A stretch of DNA of 64,000 nt from Promethearchaeota archaeon (GCA_019894975.1 JAGXNO010000003.1:1-64000), one strand, 5' to 3'; positions 45,610 to 55,207 are shown, counted from the stretch's first letter. The notes: a model not told the origin generated them from the letters alone. Program-made: numbers and translations.

Positions 45610-46848
45610 TTAGAAGAGTGCCAATGGTACATCTTTAAGAAGGTCAACTGTTGTGTATTGATTTTTACCTCCAGATCTCAAGAAACTCATTGCTTGCTCA
45701 ATACCTTTAATTGTTAAGTGAAAAGTAGGAATGACTCTAGCTATTTTCATTTTGGTCCAGGACATCCAATCATACCTTACTGGCTCAGGATTCAGCCATA
45801 TTACATTCTTTTTGTAATGATTTGCAATTTCATTAATATAATAAAGCCCAGATTTTTTACTGCTCACATCATCATAAAGAGCACCGTGGGGATTTACTAT
45901 TTCGCTGCGGTGCATTGTTTGGTCTCCCACAATTATTACTCGGTAAGAATCATCATATTTTTTTAATAAATCTTCGAATTCTATTGCTTCCTCTACATTC
46001 CTCTCAGCGTTATCATACAAATAATTATAGATACAATTATGAAAGTAATAATACTTAAAGTCTTTCCAATGTGATATATTGTTGGCTGCAGAGAATAACA
46101 GGTTTACTTGGTGGATATAGATGTCCATCGTTCCTCCAACATCCATCAGAAGTAAAATCTTAATGTCATTCTTTTTCCTCTTGTTAAAAATTAGTTCAAT
46201 ATCACCGCCGTTACGTCCGGTCTCATGGATAGTTTTTGGGAGATCTAGTTCATCCCTTTTCCCAATCTCATCTAATCTTCTAAGTCGCTTTAACGCCATT
46301 TTTATTCGTCGTGTGTCTATTACTAAATCTTTCCGGTAATCTTTAAAAATCCTTTTCTGAGCAATTTTCACAGCACTATGCATACCATAGTCTCCACCAA
46401 TTCTGAAACCTTCTACATTTAGTCCCGAATGACCGAAGTTTGATTGTCCCTGGGTACCAATCCATCTATTTCCAAAATTATGTTCCTCATCCTGCTCGCT
46501 AAGTAGTTGTCTGAATTGTCTTTCCAATTCTTCTAAACTTGTATTCTCAAAAAATTCTTTCAGAGATCCAGGAATGCGAAAAATTGAAAGATTTGTTTGA
46601 AGCCACTCCCAAATCTCTTGTTTAATGTCTTCAGGAAATTCTATACCCGCATCTTTGAAGTAATTAGCGAATGCAATGTCATAAATATCAAAATGATGTT
46701 CATTCTTACACAGAATAGAACGAGAAATATAATAGAAATCAACCATGTTATTTATTAATCCCTTATCGAGTGCTTCCAATAAGGTCATAAATTCGGTAAT
46801 ACTAACAGGTAGTATTTCTTTAAGGTAAAAAAAATAGTCTAAGAACAT
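45610..46848 (-). CDS. vWA-domain (CoxE-like) protein, copy 2
   Basis: This 412-residue protein parallels the copy at 10171 with the same start (FFYYLKE-LP-SITE-MTLLEALDKGLI) and same metal-site variant DVGGTM in the vWA domain, followed by HQVNLLFSAANNISHWKDF. It lacks the 62-residue charged linker of copy 1. It is 13 bases downstream of a MoxR ATPase gene on the same strand, the classic pair for ATP-driven metal insertion or remodelling of a client protein. Clients here are unknown. Confidence 0.85.
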   Translation of the reverse strand: MFLDYFFYLKEILPVSITEFMTLLEALDKGLINNMVDFYYISRSILCKNEHHFDIYDIAFANYFKDAGIEFPEDIKQEIWEWLQTNLSIFRIPGSLKEFFENTSLEELERQFRQLLSEQDEEHNFGNRWIGTQGQSNFGHSGLNVEGFRIGGDYGMHSAVKIAQKRIFKDYRKDLVIDTRRIKMALKRLRRLDEIGKRDELDLPKTIHETGRNGGDIELIFNKRKKNDIKILLLMDVGGTMDIYIHQVNLLFSAANNISHWKDFKYYYFHNCIYNYLYDNAERNVEEAIEFEDLLKKYDDSYRVIIVGDQTMHRSEIVNPHGALYDDVSSKKSGLYYINEIANHYKKNVIWLNPEPVRYDWMSWTKMKIARVIPTFHLTIKGIEQAMSFLRSGGKNQYTTVDLLKDVPLALF

Positions 46849-46861
46849 GGAAATTTGAAAT

Positions 46862-47722
46862 TTAAGTTGGAAATTTTAATTTTTCTATAGCGATTTCCAG
46901 ATCTTTTTCTTTCTTAATCAAGACACCTAAAAATGGAACTCCTTTCTTTAATTCCTCAATTGTAATTCCACTTTTCAGTAAAACCCCAATCCAATCAAGG
47001 AGCTCAGACGTAGAAGGTAATTTCCGCATCTTTGTTATAGCTCTTAAGGCATAAAAATGATTGAGGCACTGTTCCAATAAATTTTCTTTTAGGTTAGGAT
47101 AATGAAGATTACATATATCTGCCATGAAATTTCTCGAAGGAAATTCAATCCAATGAAATACACATCGTCTTAAAAAAGCGTCAGGAAGTTCTTTTTCATT
47201 ATTGGATGTAATGATGACTATCGGTCTGGTTTTTGATTTTACGAATTCCTTTGTCTCTTTGATATAAAACTCCATAACATCTAATTCTTGTAATAGATCG
47301 TTTGGAAACTCGATGTCAGCTTTATCAATCTCATCTAAAAGAAGAACAACTTGCTCCTCATCATCAAAAGCTTCTCCTAATGGTCCAAAAGTGAGATAAT
47401 CATGTATGTTATTAACATCGCGATCATCGCAACCAAATCTGCTATCATTCAATCTTTGAACTGTATCATACATGTAGCATCCATCAATAGCTTCAGTTGT
47501 ACTCTTGATATTCCAGATTATCAGTTTTTTATTTAAACTTAATGCGATCGCATGGGCTAGCATAGTTTTTCCTGTTCCAGGTTCTCCTTTCACTAATAAA
47601 GGACGTCCTAGCGCAATAGATACATTAACGATGTTTCTTAATTGGGGATCTGCTAAATATTTAACAGTATCTGTTTTTACGTCTCCTTTAAATTTATTAA
47701 AAGTAGCATCCATACTAATCAA
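46862..47722 (-). CDS. MoxR-family AAA+ ATPase
   Basis: MoxR ATPases act as chaperones with a vWA partner. The 286-residue product has Walker A (GEPGTGKTMLAHAIAL) near residue 47, Walker B (VVLLLDEIDKAD) near residue 130, sensor 1 IITSNNEKELPDAFLRRCVFHWIEFP with the arginine finger pair, and the C-terminal lid. Start is TTG at 47722 or ATG at 47713. It diverges from a radical SAM gene 137 bases away and is followed directly by the vWA gene. Confidence 0.93.
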   Translation of the reverse strand: MISMDATFNKFKGDVKTDTVKYLADPQLRNIVNVSIALGRPLLVKGEPGTGKTMLAHAIALSLNKKLIIWNIKSTTEAIDGCYMYDTVQRLNDSRFGCDDRDVNNIHDYLTFGPLGEAFDDEEQVVLLLDEIDKADIEFPNDLLQELDVMEFYIKETKEFVKSKTRPIVIITSNNEKELPDAFLRRCVFHWIEFPSRNFMADICNLHYPNLKENLLEQCLNHFYALRAITKMRKLPSTSELLDWIGVLLKSGITIEELKKGVPFLGVLIKKEKDLEIAIEKLKFPT

Positions 47723-47859
47723 AATTATTGTAAAATTAAATAATTTTTGAATTTAAACTCTAATATAATAAGTCAGAATTCTCTTTTGAGGTTCAAAAAA
47801 GTTTATTAATAAGTTTGGCATAGTTTAAAATTAGATAAGAGAATCCATTTTTTTAAAAA

Positions 47860-48963
47860 ATGCCTAATATTACATCTCTAATAACTCGGAGAATTAAGCC
47901 CATATGTGCAGTATGGGAAATTACGTTAAGATGTAATAGTAAATGTATTCATTGTGGCTCAAAAGCAGGAGAAAGTCGTTTTAATGAGTTGAATACCAAT
48001 GAAGCTTTAACATTAGTAAAAGAATTAAACGATTGTGGTTATAAAGGAGTTGCATTAATGGGCGGCGAACCGCTCATAAGGGAAGATTGGTCTAAAATTG
48101 CTAAAGAAATAAAAAGATATAAAATGGATTTATCAATTGTCACAAATGGATTAAATCTGATTAGGCAAAGTCATGATCTGAAAAGAGTAAAACCAGATTG
48201 CGTCAGCTTAAGTTTAGATGGAGGTACTCCAAAGACACATGATCATATTCGGGGATTTCAAGGATCATTTAAGAAAACACTTGAAGCTATTAATGTGTTA
48301 AAGGATTTAAAAATACCCACAAGTGTAATTACAAGTGTTAACAAAATTAATCTTAAGGAATTGAATCTAATTAAGAATTTACTTTTAGATAGAAGTATTG
48401 CTTGGCAAGTTCAAATCTGTGTTCCTATTGGACGATTTCCTAAAGAACTAGTTATAAACAGAGAAGAATTTTACACATTAGCATTATTTATAGCGATAAA
48501 TCAAAAAAAATATTCATCTCGAAGATTACCATTGATAGGAGCTCATTGTCTTGGGCATTTCTCAAGATTTTTGCCAAATTTAGGTTTAAGTCCATGGGTC
48601 GGATGCCAAGCAGGATTATCAGTATTAGGAATTCAAAGTAATGGAGATATTAAGGGATGCTTAACTCTTCCAGACGAATTTATTCAAGGGAATGTAAGAA
48701 CTCAGAGTTTAAAAGATATTTTAGAAAATTTAAGATCCAGAAAGAAACAGCTACCTCGTAAGTGTATTAATTGTGATGTAGTAAAATCATGTAGAGGCCA
48801 TTGTTTAGGAACTGCTTATGCACTTAAGGATTTTGAAGATCATTATTGTTTAAGAACTATTGAAAAAGAACTTTTTAATTTAGAACAACTATCAATTAGA
48901 GGAAAATTGGATTCAACTTACTCAAAATTTAAAAATTTTTATTATAATCTTATAATCAAATAA
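47860..48963 (+). CDS. Radical SAM/SPASM-domain enzyme
   Basis: The 367-residue protein has the SAM-cluster motif C25-x3-C29-x2-C32 (RCNSKCIHCGSKAG), MGGEPLI, and a C-terminal SPASM-type region: GCQAGLSVLGIQSNGDIKGCLTLP and a late Cys set CINCDVVKSCRGHCLG plus HYCL. Such enzymes often modify peptides or make cofactors. The gene is followed at 30 bases by three small paralogous membrane peptides, which is suggestive of a maturase with its substrates. Alternative roles, such as heme or cofactor synthesis, cannot be excluded. Confidence 0.9.
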   Translation: MPNITSLITRRIKPICAVWEITLRCNSKCIHCGSKAGESRFNELNTNEALTLVKELNDCGYKGVALMGGEPLIREDWSKIAKEIKRYKMDLSIVTNGLNLIRQSHDLKRVKPDCVSLSLDGGTPKTHDHIRGFQGSFKKTLEAINVLKDLKIPTSVITSVNKINLKELNLIKNLLLDRSIAWQVQICVPIGRFPKELVINREEFYTLALFIAINQKKYSSRRLPLIGAHCLGHFSRFLPNLGLSPWVGCQAGLSVLGIQSNGDIKGCLTLPDEFIQGNVRTQSLKDILENLRSRKKQLPRKCINCDVVKSCRGHCLGTAYALKDFEDHYCLRTIEKELFNLEQLSIRGKLDSTYSKFKNFYYNLIIK

Positions 48964-48993
48964 TTTAACAATAATAGAGAAGGGTTTTAAAAA

Positions 48994-49302
48994 TTGATTA
49001 AAGAATTATTTCAAATATATAAAATTGGTAAGGACCTAAATCTTTCTAAAAAAGAAATTAATGGATCTCTTTCTTTTAAAGAAGAATCTCATAAATTTAG
49101 AGATAGGATCATTTATTCGATAATTTTGCTGGTTCTGGTAATTTTAACGGGAGCTGTAATTTTTCTTGCCACTCAAATTGGAATAATTGAACCCATCACT
49201 ACTTCAGGTTCAAATACATATGGAGCAGATGGCGCAAGATATTCCACCATAAGGATAAAGGACTTTAAAAAAAAATTTAGATATTACATTCAAATAAAAT
49301 AA
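48994..49302 (+). CDS. One-helix membrane peptide, family member 1
   Basis: This 102-residue protein (TTG start; GAAGGG site about 11 bases upstream) has three parts: an amphipathic N-terminus LFQIYKIGKDLNLSKKEI, a single membrane helix (SIILLVLVILTGAVIFLA, residues 44-66) and a C-terminal tail with GADGARYSTIRIKDFKKKF. The tail matches the YSTVKK-DFK motif of the two following genes. No signal peptidase site is evident. The topology is probably N-inside, C-outside. It is the most diverged of the three. Confidence 0.72.
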   Translation: MIKELFQIYKIGKDLNLSKKEINGSLSFKEESHKFRDRIIYSIILLVLVILTGAVIFLATQIGIIEPITTSGSNTYGADGARYSTIRIKDFKKKFRYYIQIK

Positions 49303-49332
49303 TGTGTTGAAAAAGGAGGTGAAATTCTAAGT

Positions 49333-49587
49333 ATGATTAAAAATTCTTTTCATTTATTTCAAATTGGAAAGGAATTGGGATTAACTAAGAAAGAAATAAA
49401 AAATTTATCCCTGTTTGGAAATACTAAGCACCCATTCTTATATACGATCGTAATGATCGTATCAATTGTTGCATTTGGGATTTTAATAATTTTTTTAGGT
49501 ATACAAGCCTTTAGAAAGATATATCCCTCGGGAACATTATACTCAACAGTAAAGAAAGAGGATTTCAAACGAAATAAACAAATTTAA
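49333..49587 (+). CDS. One-helix membrane peptide, family member 2
   Basis: This 84-residue protein reads FHLFQIGKELGLTKKEIKNLSLFGNTKHPF, then a membrane helix (IVMIVSIVAFGILIIFLGI), then YPSGTLYSTVKKEDFKRNK. The GGAGGTGA site about 12 bases before the ATG is near-perfect. It shares with the next gene the block SLFGNTKHPFLY before the helix and SG-x2-YSTVKK-x-DFK after it. Three copies in a row with strongly conserved ends suggest selection on both termini. Confidence 0.78.
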   Translation: MIKNSFHLFQIGKELGLTKKEIKNLSLFGNTKHPFLYTIVMIVSIVAFGILIIFLGIQAFRKIYPSGTLYSTVKKEDFKRNKQI

Positions 49588-49688
49588 TTAAAAAAATTAA
49601 TAAGAAATTTAAAAGTGAATGCTCTTCTAAAATAAGAATAAATGTAAGATCAACTAAAAGGGTTGAAAAGAGAGGTGAAAACTAAAAA

Positions 49689-49934
49689 ATGTTCAAAGAT
49701 TTTTTTCAGTTATATCAAATTGGTAAAGATTTAGGTTTAACTAAGAAAGAAATAAAAGATTTTTCCCTATTTGGGAATACCAAGCACCCATTCTTATATT
49801 CGATTTTATTGGTTTTATCTATTATTGCAATTGGGATTTCAATAATTTTAGGTATATATATTGAAAGAAGTACATATGCCTCAGGATCGTATTACTCTAC
49901 AGTAAAAAAAAATGATTTCAAACTAAGAAAGTGA
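49689..49934 (+). CDS. One-helix membrane peptide, family member 3
   Basis: This 81-residue protein is nearly identical in layout to member 2: FFQLYQIGKDLGLTKKEIKDFSLFGNTKHPF, a membrane helix (SILLVLSIIAIGISIILGIYI), and ASGSYYSTVKKNDFKLRK. An AGAGGTGA site precedes the ATG. The spacing to member 2 (101 bases) and to the methyltransferase gene (49 bases) keeps it in the same run. Confidence 0.78.
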   Translation: MFKDFFQLYQIGKDLGLTKKEIKDFSLFGNTKHPFLYSILLVLSIIAIGISIILGIYIERSTYASGSYYSTVKKNDFKLRK

Positions 49935-49983
49935 ATTTAATTGAGAATTTAAGAAGAAATATCAATGTAAACCCTCTTAAAAA

Positions 49984-51321
49984 ATGAGACTAAATGTAGG
50001 TTGTGGAAAAAAATTTGAACCAGAATATTGTAACATAGATTTATATGAAGATTTAATTGCAGACAAGCTAATGTCTGCGATTAATCTCGATTTCGAAGAC
50101 AACTTATGTGAAGAAATTAAAGCAATTCAGATCATTGAACATTTATCATTTTTTGAAGCCATTTATGCTCTAAACGAATTTTTTCGTGTTTTGCAGTTAG
50201 GGGGAAAACTAATTCTTGAAATCCCTGATCTGATGAAAGCTTGTAAAGTTTTTTTAAATTCTAATAATGATCAAAAAAAAGTAGTATTGGGTTGGATTTA
50301 TGGTGTACCAGATAAAGGTTTACAACATAAATTCTGTTTTCCTGATTACATGTTAACTGAACTATTAGAAAATATTGGATTTATCAATATTAGAACTACA
50401 AAATTTACTAATCTTGAAGCAATTCCAATTTTGAGATTTGAATGTTATAAACCTGAAAATTGGGATGATGCTGAAATCTTCCAGATCTTAGCAAATATGC
50501 ATAAAATATTACAATCTGAAAATTATGTTGATTTTACCGATTCTCTTATAATTAAGGAACAAGAAGATCTATTATCCTTATATTTAATTAAATTACTAAA
50601 ATTTCGAAAGAAGAAGAAAAAAGAAATAATATTTGAGATGTTTATTGATTCCTTGATAAAATGGCCCCAATCCGTTAAATTATTGTTAGGAGTTCTAAAA
50701 GATAAAAATTTCATTTCACAGTCGGAGATTCAGCGTATTTCTGATATAATAGATCTCTTAATTCGAGTAGATTTTCCCAATATTTTATGTTATTTGCTAA
50801 AAAAAGTACCCAATTATCCCGGAACTCAAAGAATTGCATTTTTTTCAATTGAATCTTTCGCTAGGAGCGTTGTAAAAAATTTGATCCAAAATAATGAAGA
50901 AAAAGATAAGCTAATAAAGAAACTTACAAATTTATCTACCCAAATTGAATACCTCGAAATTAAACTATTTTCCCCAAAAATTTTAGAAAAAAAGGCATCA
51001 GATTATTTTTATCTGGGAATTAAAGCTTTTTATGAAAAAAAATATACAATTGCCTATAATCGTTTCCTAAGGGCCATCAAACTTTATAGAGATGATTTTT
51101 GGTATTTTTGGAATCTTGCTAAAATCCTGGTAATACTAAATCGAAAAACCGAAGCAATTAGATATTATAAGAGGACAGTTAGGTTGATCAAATTGACCAA
51201 AATTAACAATAAGAAATTTATCCGTAACGAAATCACTAAAGAACTTTATTATGTAAAAAATGATAAAGTATCTACTCAAGAATTCAAACCAGTATTGTCT
51301 ATTCAATCTCAATACCTTTAG
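49984..51321 (+). CDS. SAM methyltransferase with C-terminal TPR-like region
   Basis: The 445-residue protein begins with a class I methyltransferase motif (LNVGCGKKFEPEYCNIDLY, residues 3-20) and a downstream EFFRVLQLGGKLILEIPDL. From about residue 150 the character changes to long helices, and near residue 335-400 there are TPR-like repeats (ASDYFYLGIKAFYEKKYTIAYNRFLRAIKLY; FWNLAKILVILNRKTEAIRYYKRTV). The role is not clear; a tail of TPR repeats suggests protein partners. Part of the gene (about residues 256-374) is duplicated as a fragment at 55703-56060. Confidence 0.8.
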   Translation: MRLNVGCGKKFEPEYCNIDLYEDLIADKLMSAINLDFEDNLCEEIKAIQIIEHLSFFEAIYALNEFFRVLQLGGKLILEIPDLMKACKVFLNSNNDQKKVVLGWIYGVPDKGLQHKFCFPDYMLTELLENIGFINIRTTKFTNLEAIPILRFECYKPENWDDAEIFQILANMHKILQSENYVDFTDSLIIKEQEDLLSLYLIKLLKFRKKKKKEIIFEMFIDSLIKWPQSVKLLLGVLKDKNFISQSEIQRISDIIDLLIRVDFPNILCYLLKKVPNYPGTQRIAFFSIESFARSVVKNLIQNNEEKDKLIKKLTNLSTQIEYLEIKLFSPKILEKKASDYFYLGIKAFYEKKYTIAYNRFLRAIKLYRDDFWYFWNLAKILVILNRKTEAIRYYKRTVRLIKLTKINNKKFIRNEITKELYYVKNDKVSTQEFKPVLSIQSQYL

Positions 51322-51474
51322 TCAAGTTATAAATCTGTTCCTAAATAGCTTTTATATCTTTTTATGAAAAATATAAATAAAATTTAAATAGTTCAAGAGA
51401 AAATCCTAATTATTCAAAATTTCTAAGTTTAAAATTAATATAAAAAACACATAAACAAGAGTTATGTATAAATC

Positions 51475-51849
51475 ATGTCAAAAGAAAGTGAAATGTTAGA
51501 AGAATTGACAAAAATTCGGGAACTTCTTACCCCTGCACCAAAGCCAGCTCCAGAGAAACCGAAAAATCTCGCTGCGGAGTTTTTACAGTTCATTAAAAGA
51601 TATAAAATCCTTGGATTAGCATCCGCTTTCATTCTTGGGCTTGCTGTCAACGCTCTTATTTTATCACTAGCTGAAGATATAATAACACCGATAATTGGAT
51701 TATTCGTGAAAGATTTTGATACAATTCAAGATCTTAAACTTGGGGTATTTGGGATAGGTAATTTTATAGCTGCCTTCATTAATTTCATAATTATTGCTTT
51801 TGTAATATTTGTTATAGTCAAATACGCTGCAAAAGTAGGGCTTGAATAA
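51475..51849 (+). CDS. mscL: Large-conductance mechanosensitive channel, MscL-like
   Basis: This 124-residue protein releases solutes on hypo-osmotic shock in known homologues. It has an N-terminal charged helix (EMLEELTKIRELLTPAPKPAP), then the first membrane helix FIKRYKILGLASAFILGLAVNALILSLAEDIITPIIGLFV, which matches MscL M1 with its small-residue pore pattern, and a second helix GIGNFIAAFINFIIIAFVIFVIV. The loop between them is short. The C-terminus is cut close to the second helix, without the usual cytoplasmic helix bundle. Confidence 0.85.
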   Translation: MSKESEMLEELTKIRELLTPAPKPAPEKPKNLAAEFLQFIKRYKILGLASAFILGLAVNALILSLAEDIITPIIGLFVKDFDTIQDLKLGVFGIGNFIAAFINFIIIAFVIFVIVKYAAKVGLE

Positions 51850-51916
51850 AATATAAATTTCTTATATTCATTTTTTCTTTTTTTTTTATTATTTAATTGT
51901 ACTAATTCTTATGTTT

Positions 51917-52683
51917 TTAAAGGTGCTTTTTATTAATCGGGCATACATCTAAACATACAGTACAGCCAACGGTATATTCTAATAAGAAAGTATTTGAAAT
52001 CAATTCAATATTCTTTAAATAATCCTGATTATAAGGATGTAATATATTAATCCCATGTTTAACTGTATTTGGTAAGCAGGTCATCTTTTTAAAATTTCCA
52101 TTTTCGTCGAAGGCTTTGTTAGGGCACTTTTCAATACACAAATTACATTCCTTGCATACATTATCTTCTATTAATGGATCAGCATTTAGTTTTGCGGTGG
52201 TTATTACTGCTGATAATCTCAATAACGTACCATAGTTGGATGAATTAATAGTCCATTTTTTGCGATTTTTCCGATACCTGCTGCTAAACCAGCATGTTTC
52301 AATGATAAAACACCCCAAGGTTGAAAATTTTCTATTGCTAAAGGATTATATGATGGGATGGAAATCGAATAATGCCCAAGAGATTCAATATAACGAGCTA
52401 ACTTGACTCCTGTAATATCTAACAATTTATACAAACTATGATATGCTCTATGAACAAGTCTATCATGATGATTTTTTAATTTAAAAATTGATCTGGGCAT
52501 TGGCTTTCCAAACACTATTACTGAATTAGCATCTTCTAAGATATTTTTTGGTTGATGAGATTCTGGTGCTTCTAGGAAAATGTCATTATTCACATCAGCA
52601 ATCCCTACTATATCCATATCTGCTTCTAAAACAAATTTTTTTATTTTATCTGTTAAATCTTGAGTGTTATTCGTTTCTGACAT
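51917..52683 (-). pseudogene. Frameshifted double-cluster 4Fe-4S (QueG-like) gene
   Basis: The first part (from ATG at 52683) runs to GKIAKNGLLIHPTMVRY and a stop. The continuation NYGTLLRLSAVITTAKLNADPLIEDNVCKECNLCIEKCPNKAF... CTVCLDVCPINKK lies in another frame. Expected sequence in this family is GLLIHP-NYGTLLR, so a single base is missing near 52236. With it restored the protein would be about 255 residues. It may be a true pseudogene, a programmed shift or an assembly error. No slippery motif is obvious. Confidence 0.75.
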
Positions 52684-52775
52684 ATTGAATCCCCAAAATG
52701 AAAATTCCTAATTATAATTTATTCCTTTGTTAAAAAATTATCATTAAAAAATTAATTAATAAAAAAAATATGATA

Positions 52776-52907
52776 TTAATCACGTTGTCCAAGAATAGTT
52801 ACAGAGCAGACAGCATAAGCACCACCAATGTTATGAGCTAAGCCAATTTTAGTATCAATTACTTGTCTTCCTTCAGTTCTTCCTTGAAGCTGTTTAGTGA
52901 CTTCTTG
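52776..52907 (-). pseudogene. Truncated thiolase 3' end (duplicate of 56131 gene)
   Basis: On the minus strand this encodes QEVTKQLQGRTEGRQVIDTKIGLAHN and ends SVTILGQRD-stop, matching the last 43 codons of the intact thiolase at 56131 with several changes. Homology stops at about 52907. The intergenic bases after the stop (52711-52775) are also shared with 56065-56130. Confidence 0.85.
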
Positions 52908-53011
52908 AAATCATAATATATCATACTAAATATGGTTTAAATTTATTACTACATTTAATACATTAATCAGTTTAATCTTACTATGGTTTAAGGTTATTTT
53001 TCTAATATTAG

Positions 53012-53698
53012 TTATGGGGTGATGATTGAAAAAAATAAAAGCCATCCTCCGATGAGTACTTCAAATAGAATCGCCACCAGACCACCGATAGAAAACAAAA
53101 CTTTAAAGACCTTAGAGTCTATAGCGTTAGGTTTTACAAATTTTATCCCATCAGCGAAGCCAACGAAAATGCTGGCAACAATTCCTAACCATCCAATTAA
53201 GGGAGGTACTACTCCATAAGTAACTAACATGATTGAAAATGCGAGTGTACCAATGGACCAAAAGATCATTGCAAAATCGAATCTAGAGCTTTTTGTTTTG
53301 GTAATGGTACGAGCTAAATCACTCAATGAAGATTTTTCAGCACCACTAGTATCTGAATATTTTCTTGATATGTTGAGAAGGCTCCCGTAGTTTTTATCAT
53401 TATAACTAAGGATCAAGCCTTCTCCTATTCGAAAGATCGTCCAAACAATTCCAAGTATTATGTTATAGGGGGGACCAAAAACAATAAACAACATTATAGT
53501 AAGTGTAATGACTATTACATTATGTATGAGCGCTAACCCGATGCTTATTTGAAATTTTTTTGGATCATCGTTAATCTTTTGCAGCTCAGCGTCTGAGTCA
53601 CCTATTTCTGCTTTATAACCTAATGCCGGTAGCAATATCAAATATAGAAACAAAATAAACAGAAAGAGAAAACCAGCTAATTTTATTAAGATAATCAA
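53012..53698 (-). CDS. Multi-pass membrane protein, possibly DUF4386-like
   Basis: This 228-residue protein has six or so hydrophobic segments, with short charged loops (YNDKNYGSLLNISRKYSDTSGAEKSS). The segment IGLALIHNVIVITLTIMLFIV...IVWTIFRIGEGLIL looks like a DUF4386 protein, a family with no known function. No transporter signature is seen. It is last in a run of three minus-strand genes that sit between two pieces of duplicated DNA. Confidence 0.65.
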   Translation of the reverse strand: MIILIKLAGFLFLFILFLYLILLPALGYKAEIGDSDAELQKINDDPKKFQISIGLALIHNVIVITLTIMLFIVFGPPYNIILGIVWTIFRIGEGLILSYNDKNYGSLLNISRKYSDTSGAEKSSLSDLARTITKTKSSRFDFAMIFWSIGTLAFSIMLVTYGVVPPLIGWLGIVASIFVGFADGIKFVKPNAIDSKVFKVLFSIGGLVAILFEVLIGGWLLFFSIITP

Positions 53699-53743
53699 AG
53701 GGAATCCTCCAATTTATTCTTCATTTTTTTCACTATTTTAGTT

Positions 53744-54277
53744 TTAAAAAGCTGCATGGCATTCTTCCATGATAGCGCACGTTGGACAGACTTTTTTTCT
53801 CATATGAATAACGCTTGCCGCCAGCACAACTAAAAAGCCAATTAAAGATATTAAAGCATATATAGAGAAATTCAAAAAGAATGAAATAACGATTAAGATA
53901 ATAGGTAAAAACCAAGTTATCAGAATATTGAAGCTCCATTTTTTCCCGCAATCTACATGCTTCTGTAAGCACGATTCTTTCCATTGTTCTTTAGGTAACA
54001 GCTTCTTAATAGACTTCCCTGTCGTACTATCTATTGTAGTTTCCATAGATTTGTAATAACAGTATTTACAATGCATTATTGGCATAACCAAAAAGTACCA
54101 CAAAATAGCATATATTAAATACGCGACAGCAACCCATAAATTAAGAAAATATATACCCATAGTACCAAGAGTTATTAGAACTAAATTAAACAATAGAGGT
54201 ACAGGTTTATAGAAGGGACACTTTGGGAATATTCCCAAAAAAAATAACTTGGACTTTTTTTCCTCAACCATTTTCAA
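53744..54277 (-). CDS. Membrane protein with cytoplasmic Cys motifs
   Basis: This 177-residue protein has about four hydrophobic helices. Between helices 2 and 3 there is a hydrophilic loop with MHCKYCYYK and later LQKHVDCGKKW; the end carries CPTCAIMEECHAAF. The three Cys sets could bind a metal or an Fe-S cluster. I do not recognise the family. Its ATG abuts the stop of the upstream oxidoreductase gene, so the two form one unit. Confidence 0.6.
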   Translation of the reverse strand: MKMVEEKKSKLFFLGIFPKCPFYKPVPLLFNLVLITLGTMGIYFLNLWVAVAYLIYAILWYFLVMPIMHCKYCYYKSMETTIDSTTGKSIKKLLPKEQWKESCLQKHVDCGKKWSFNILITWFLPIILIVISFFLNFSIYALISLIGFLVVLAASVIHMRKKVCPTCAIMEECHAAF

Positions 54278-55207
54278 TCACTGTACTAAAGTAATTACGA
54301 CATTTCCCTTTTTGTGCCCTTTATCAACGTAGATATGAGCATCGACCATCTGTTCCAATGGATAGCGTCTATCTATGACCGATTTTAGTTTTCCCTCCTC
54401 AATAAGCTCTTTGAGGAAAATTAACAACTCATTCCTTTCCTTGAAGTATCCCTTTTTAACTGTCACGTAGTTCCCGTTTGGAGCTAACACCTTCATACAA
54501 TGTGAAGGCGAGCTTTTTCCAACAGCATCAAAAATGATATCATAAATCTCTCCTCTTTCTGTAAAATCCTCTTTAGTGTAGTCAATTACATTATCGGCTC
54601 CCAGAGATTTAACTAATTCTAAATTCGTGGTACTGCATACCCCGGTAACTTCTGCCCCAAAGTACTTGGCAAGCTGTACTGCAAAAGTACCATTACTTCC
54701 AGAAGCTCCATAGATAAGAACTTTTTGTCCGCTCTGGATATTTCCTTTTCTAAGAAAATTCAACGCAGTAGTTGCTCCAATAGGAACGGCGGCGGCCTCC
54801 TCATAGGTCATATTGGCTGGTTTTATTGTCGCCATCCCAGCCCTCCATTCTTCTGGCAGACATACGTACTCAGCATAAGCACCATTCTTCAACCCTGTTG
54901 TAGTTCCATAAACTTGGTCTCCTTTCTTAAATTGTTTTACGTCTTTGCCGACGGATTCAATTTCCCCGGCAAGCTCATACCCTAGTATATGTCTTCTTGG
55001 TTTTCTGATACCATACATCATTCGGGTCATGAAAGTAAAAAATTTGGAATCTGGATGCTTACCTCCTCGAACTATCTTCACAGCTGCATTTACGGTTGTC
55101 GCATATACTTTTACCAATATTTCATTATCCTTGGGAGTAGGTTTTTCTACCTCTTTGAGATGAAAAACATCCGGACCTCCATATTTTGTGTATACCATCG
55201 CTTTCAT
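54278..55207 (-). CDS. Zinc-free medium-chain dehydrogenase/reductase (quinone oxidoreductase-like)
   Basis: The 309-residue protein has the MDR layout: [73 protein letters not shown], then the NADPH motif [28 protein letters not shown]. The zinc ligands of alcohol dehydrogenases are absent, which fits the quinone-reductase branch. It may reduce reactive enals or quinones. The block looks like an accessory, perhaps acquired, set. Confidence 0.88.
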   Translation of the reverse strand: MKAMVYTKYGGPDVFHLKEVEKPTPKDNEILVKVYATTVNAAVKIVRGGKHPDSKFFTFMTRMMYGIRKPRRHILGYELAGEIESVGKDVKQFKKGDQVYGTTTGLKNGAYAEYVCLPEEWRAGMATIKPANMTYEEAAAVPIGATTALNFLRKGNIQSGQKVLIYGASGSNGTFAVQLAKYFGAEVTGVCSTTNLELVKSLGADNVIDYTKEDFTERGEIYDIIFDAVGKSSPSHCMKVLAPNGNYVTVKKGYFKERNELLIFLKELIEEGKLKSVIDRRYPLEQMVDAHIYVDKGHKKGNVVITLVQ

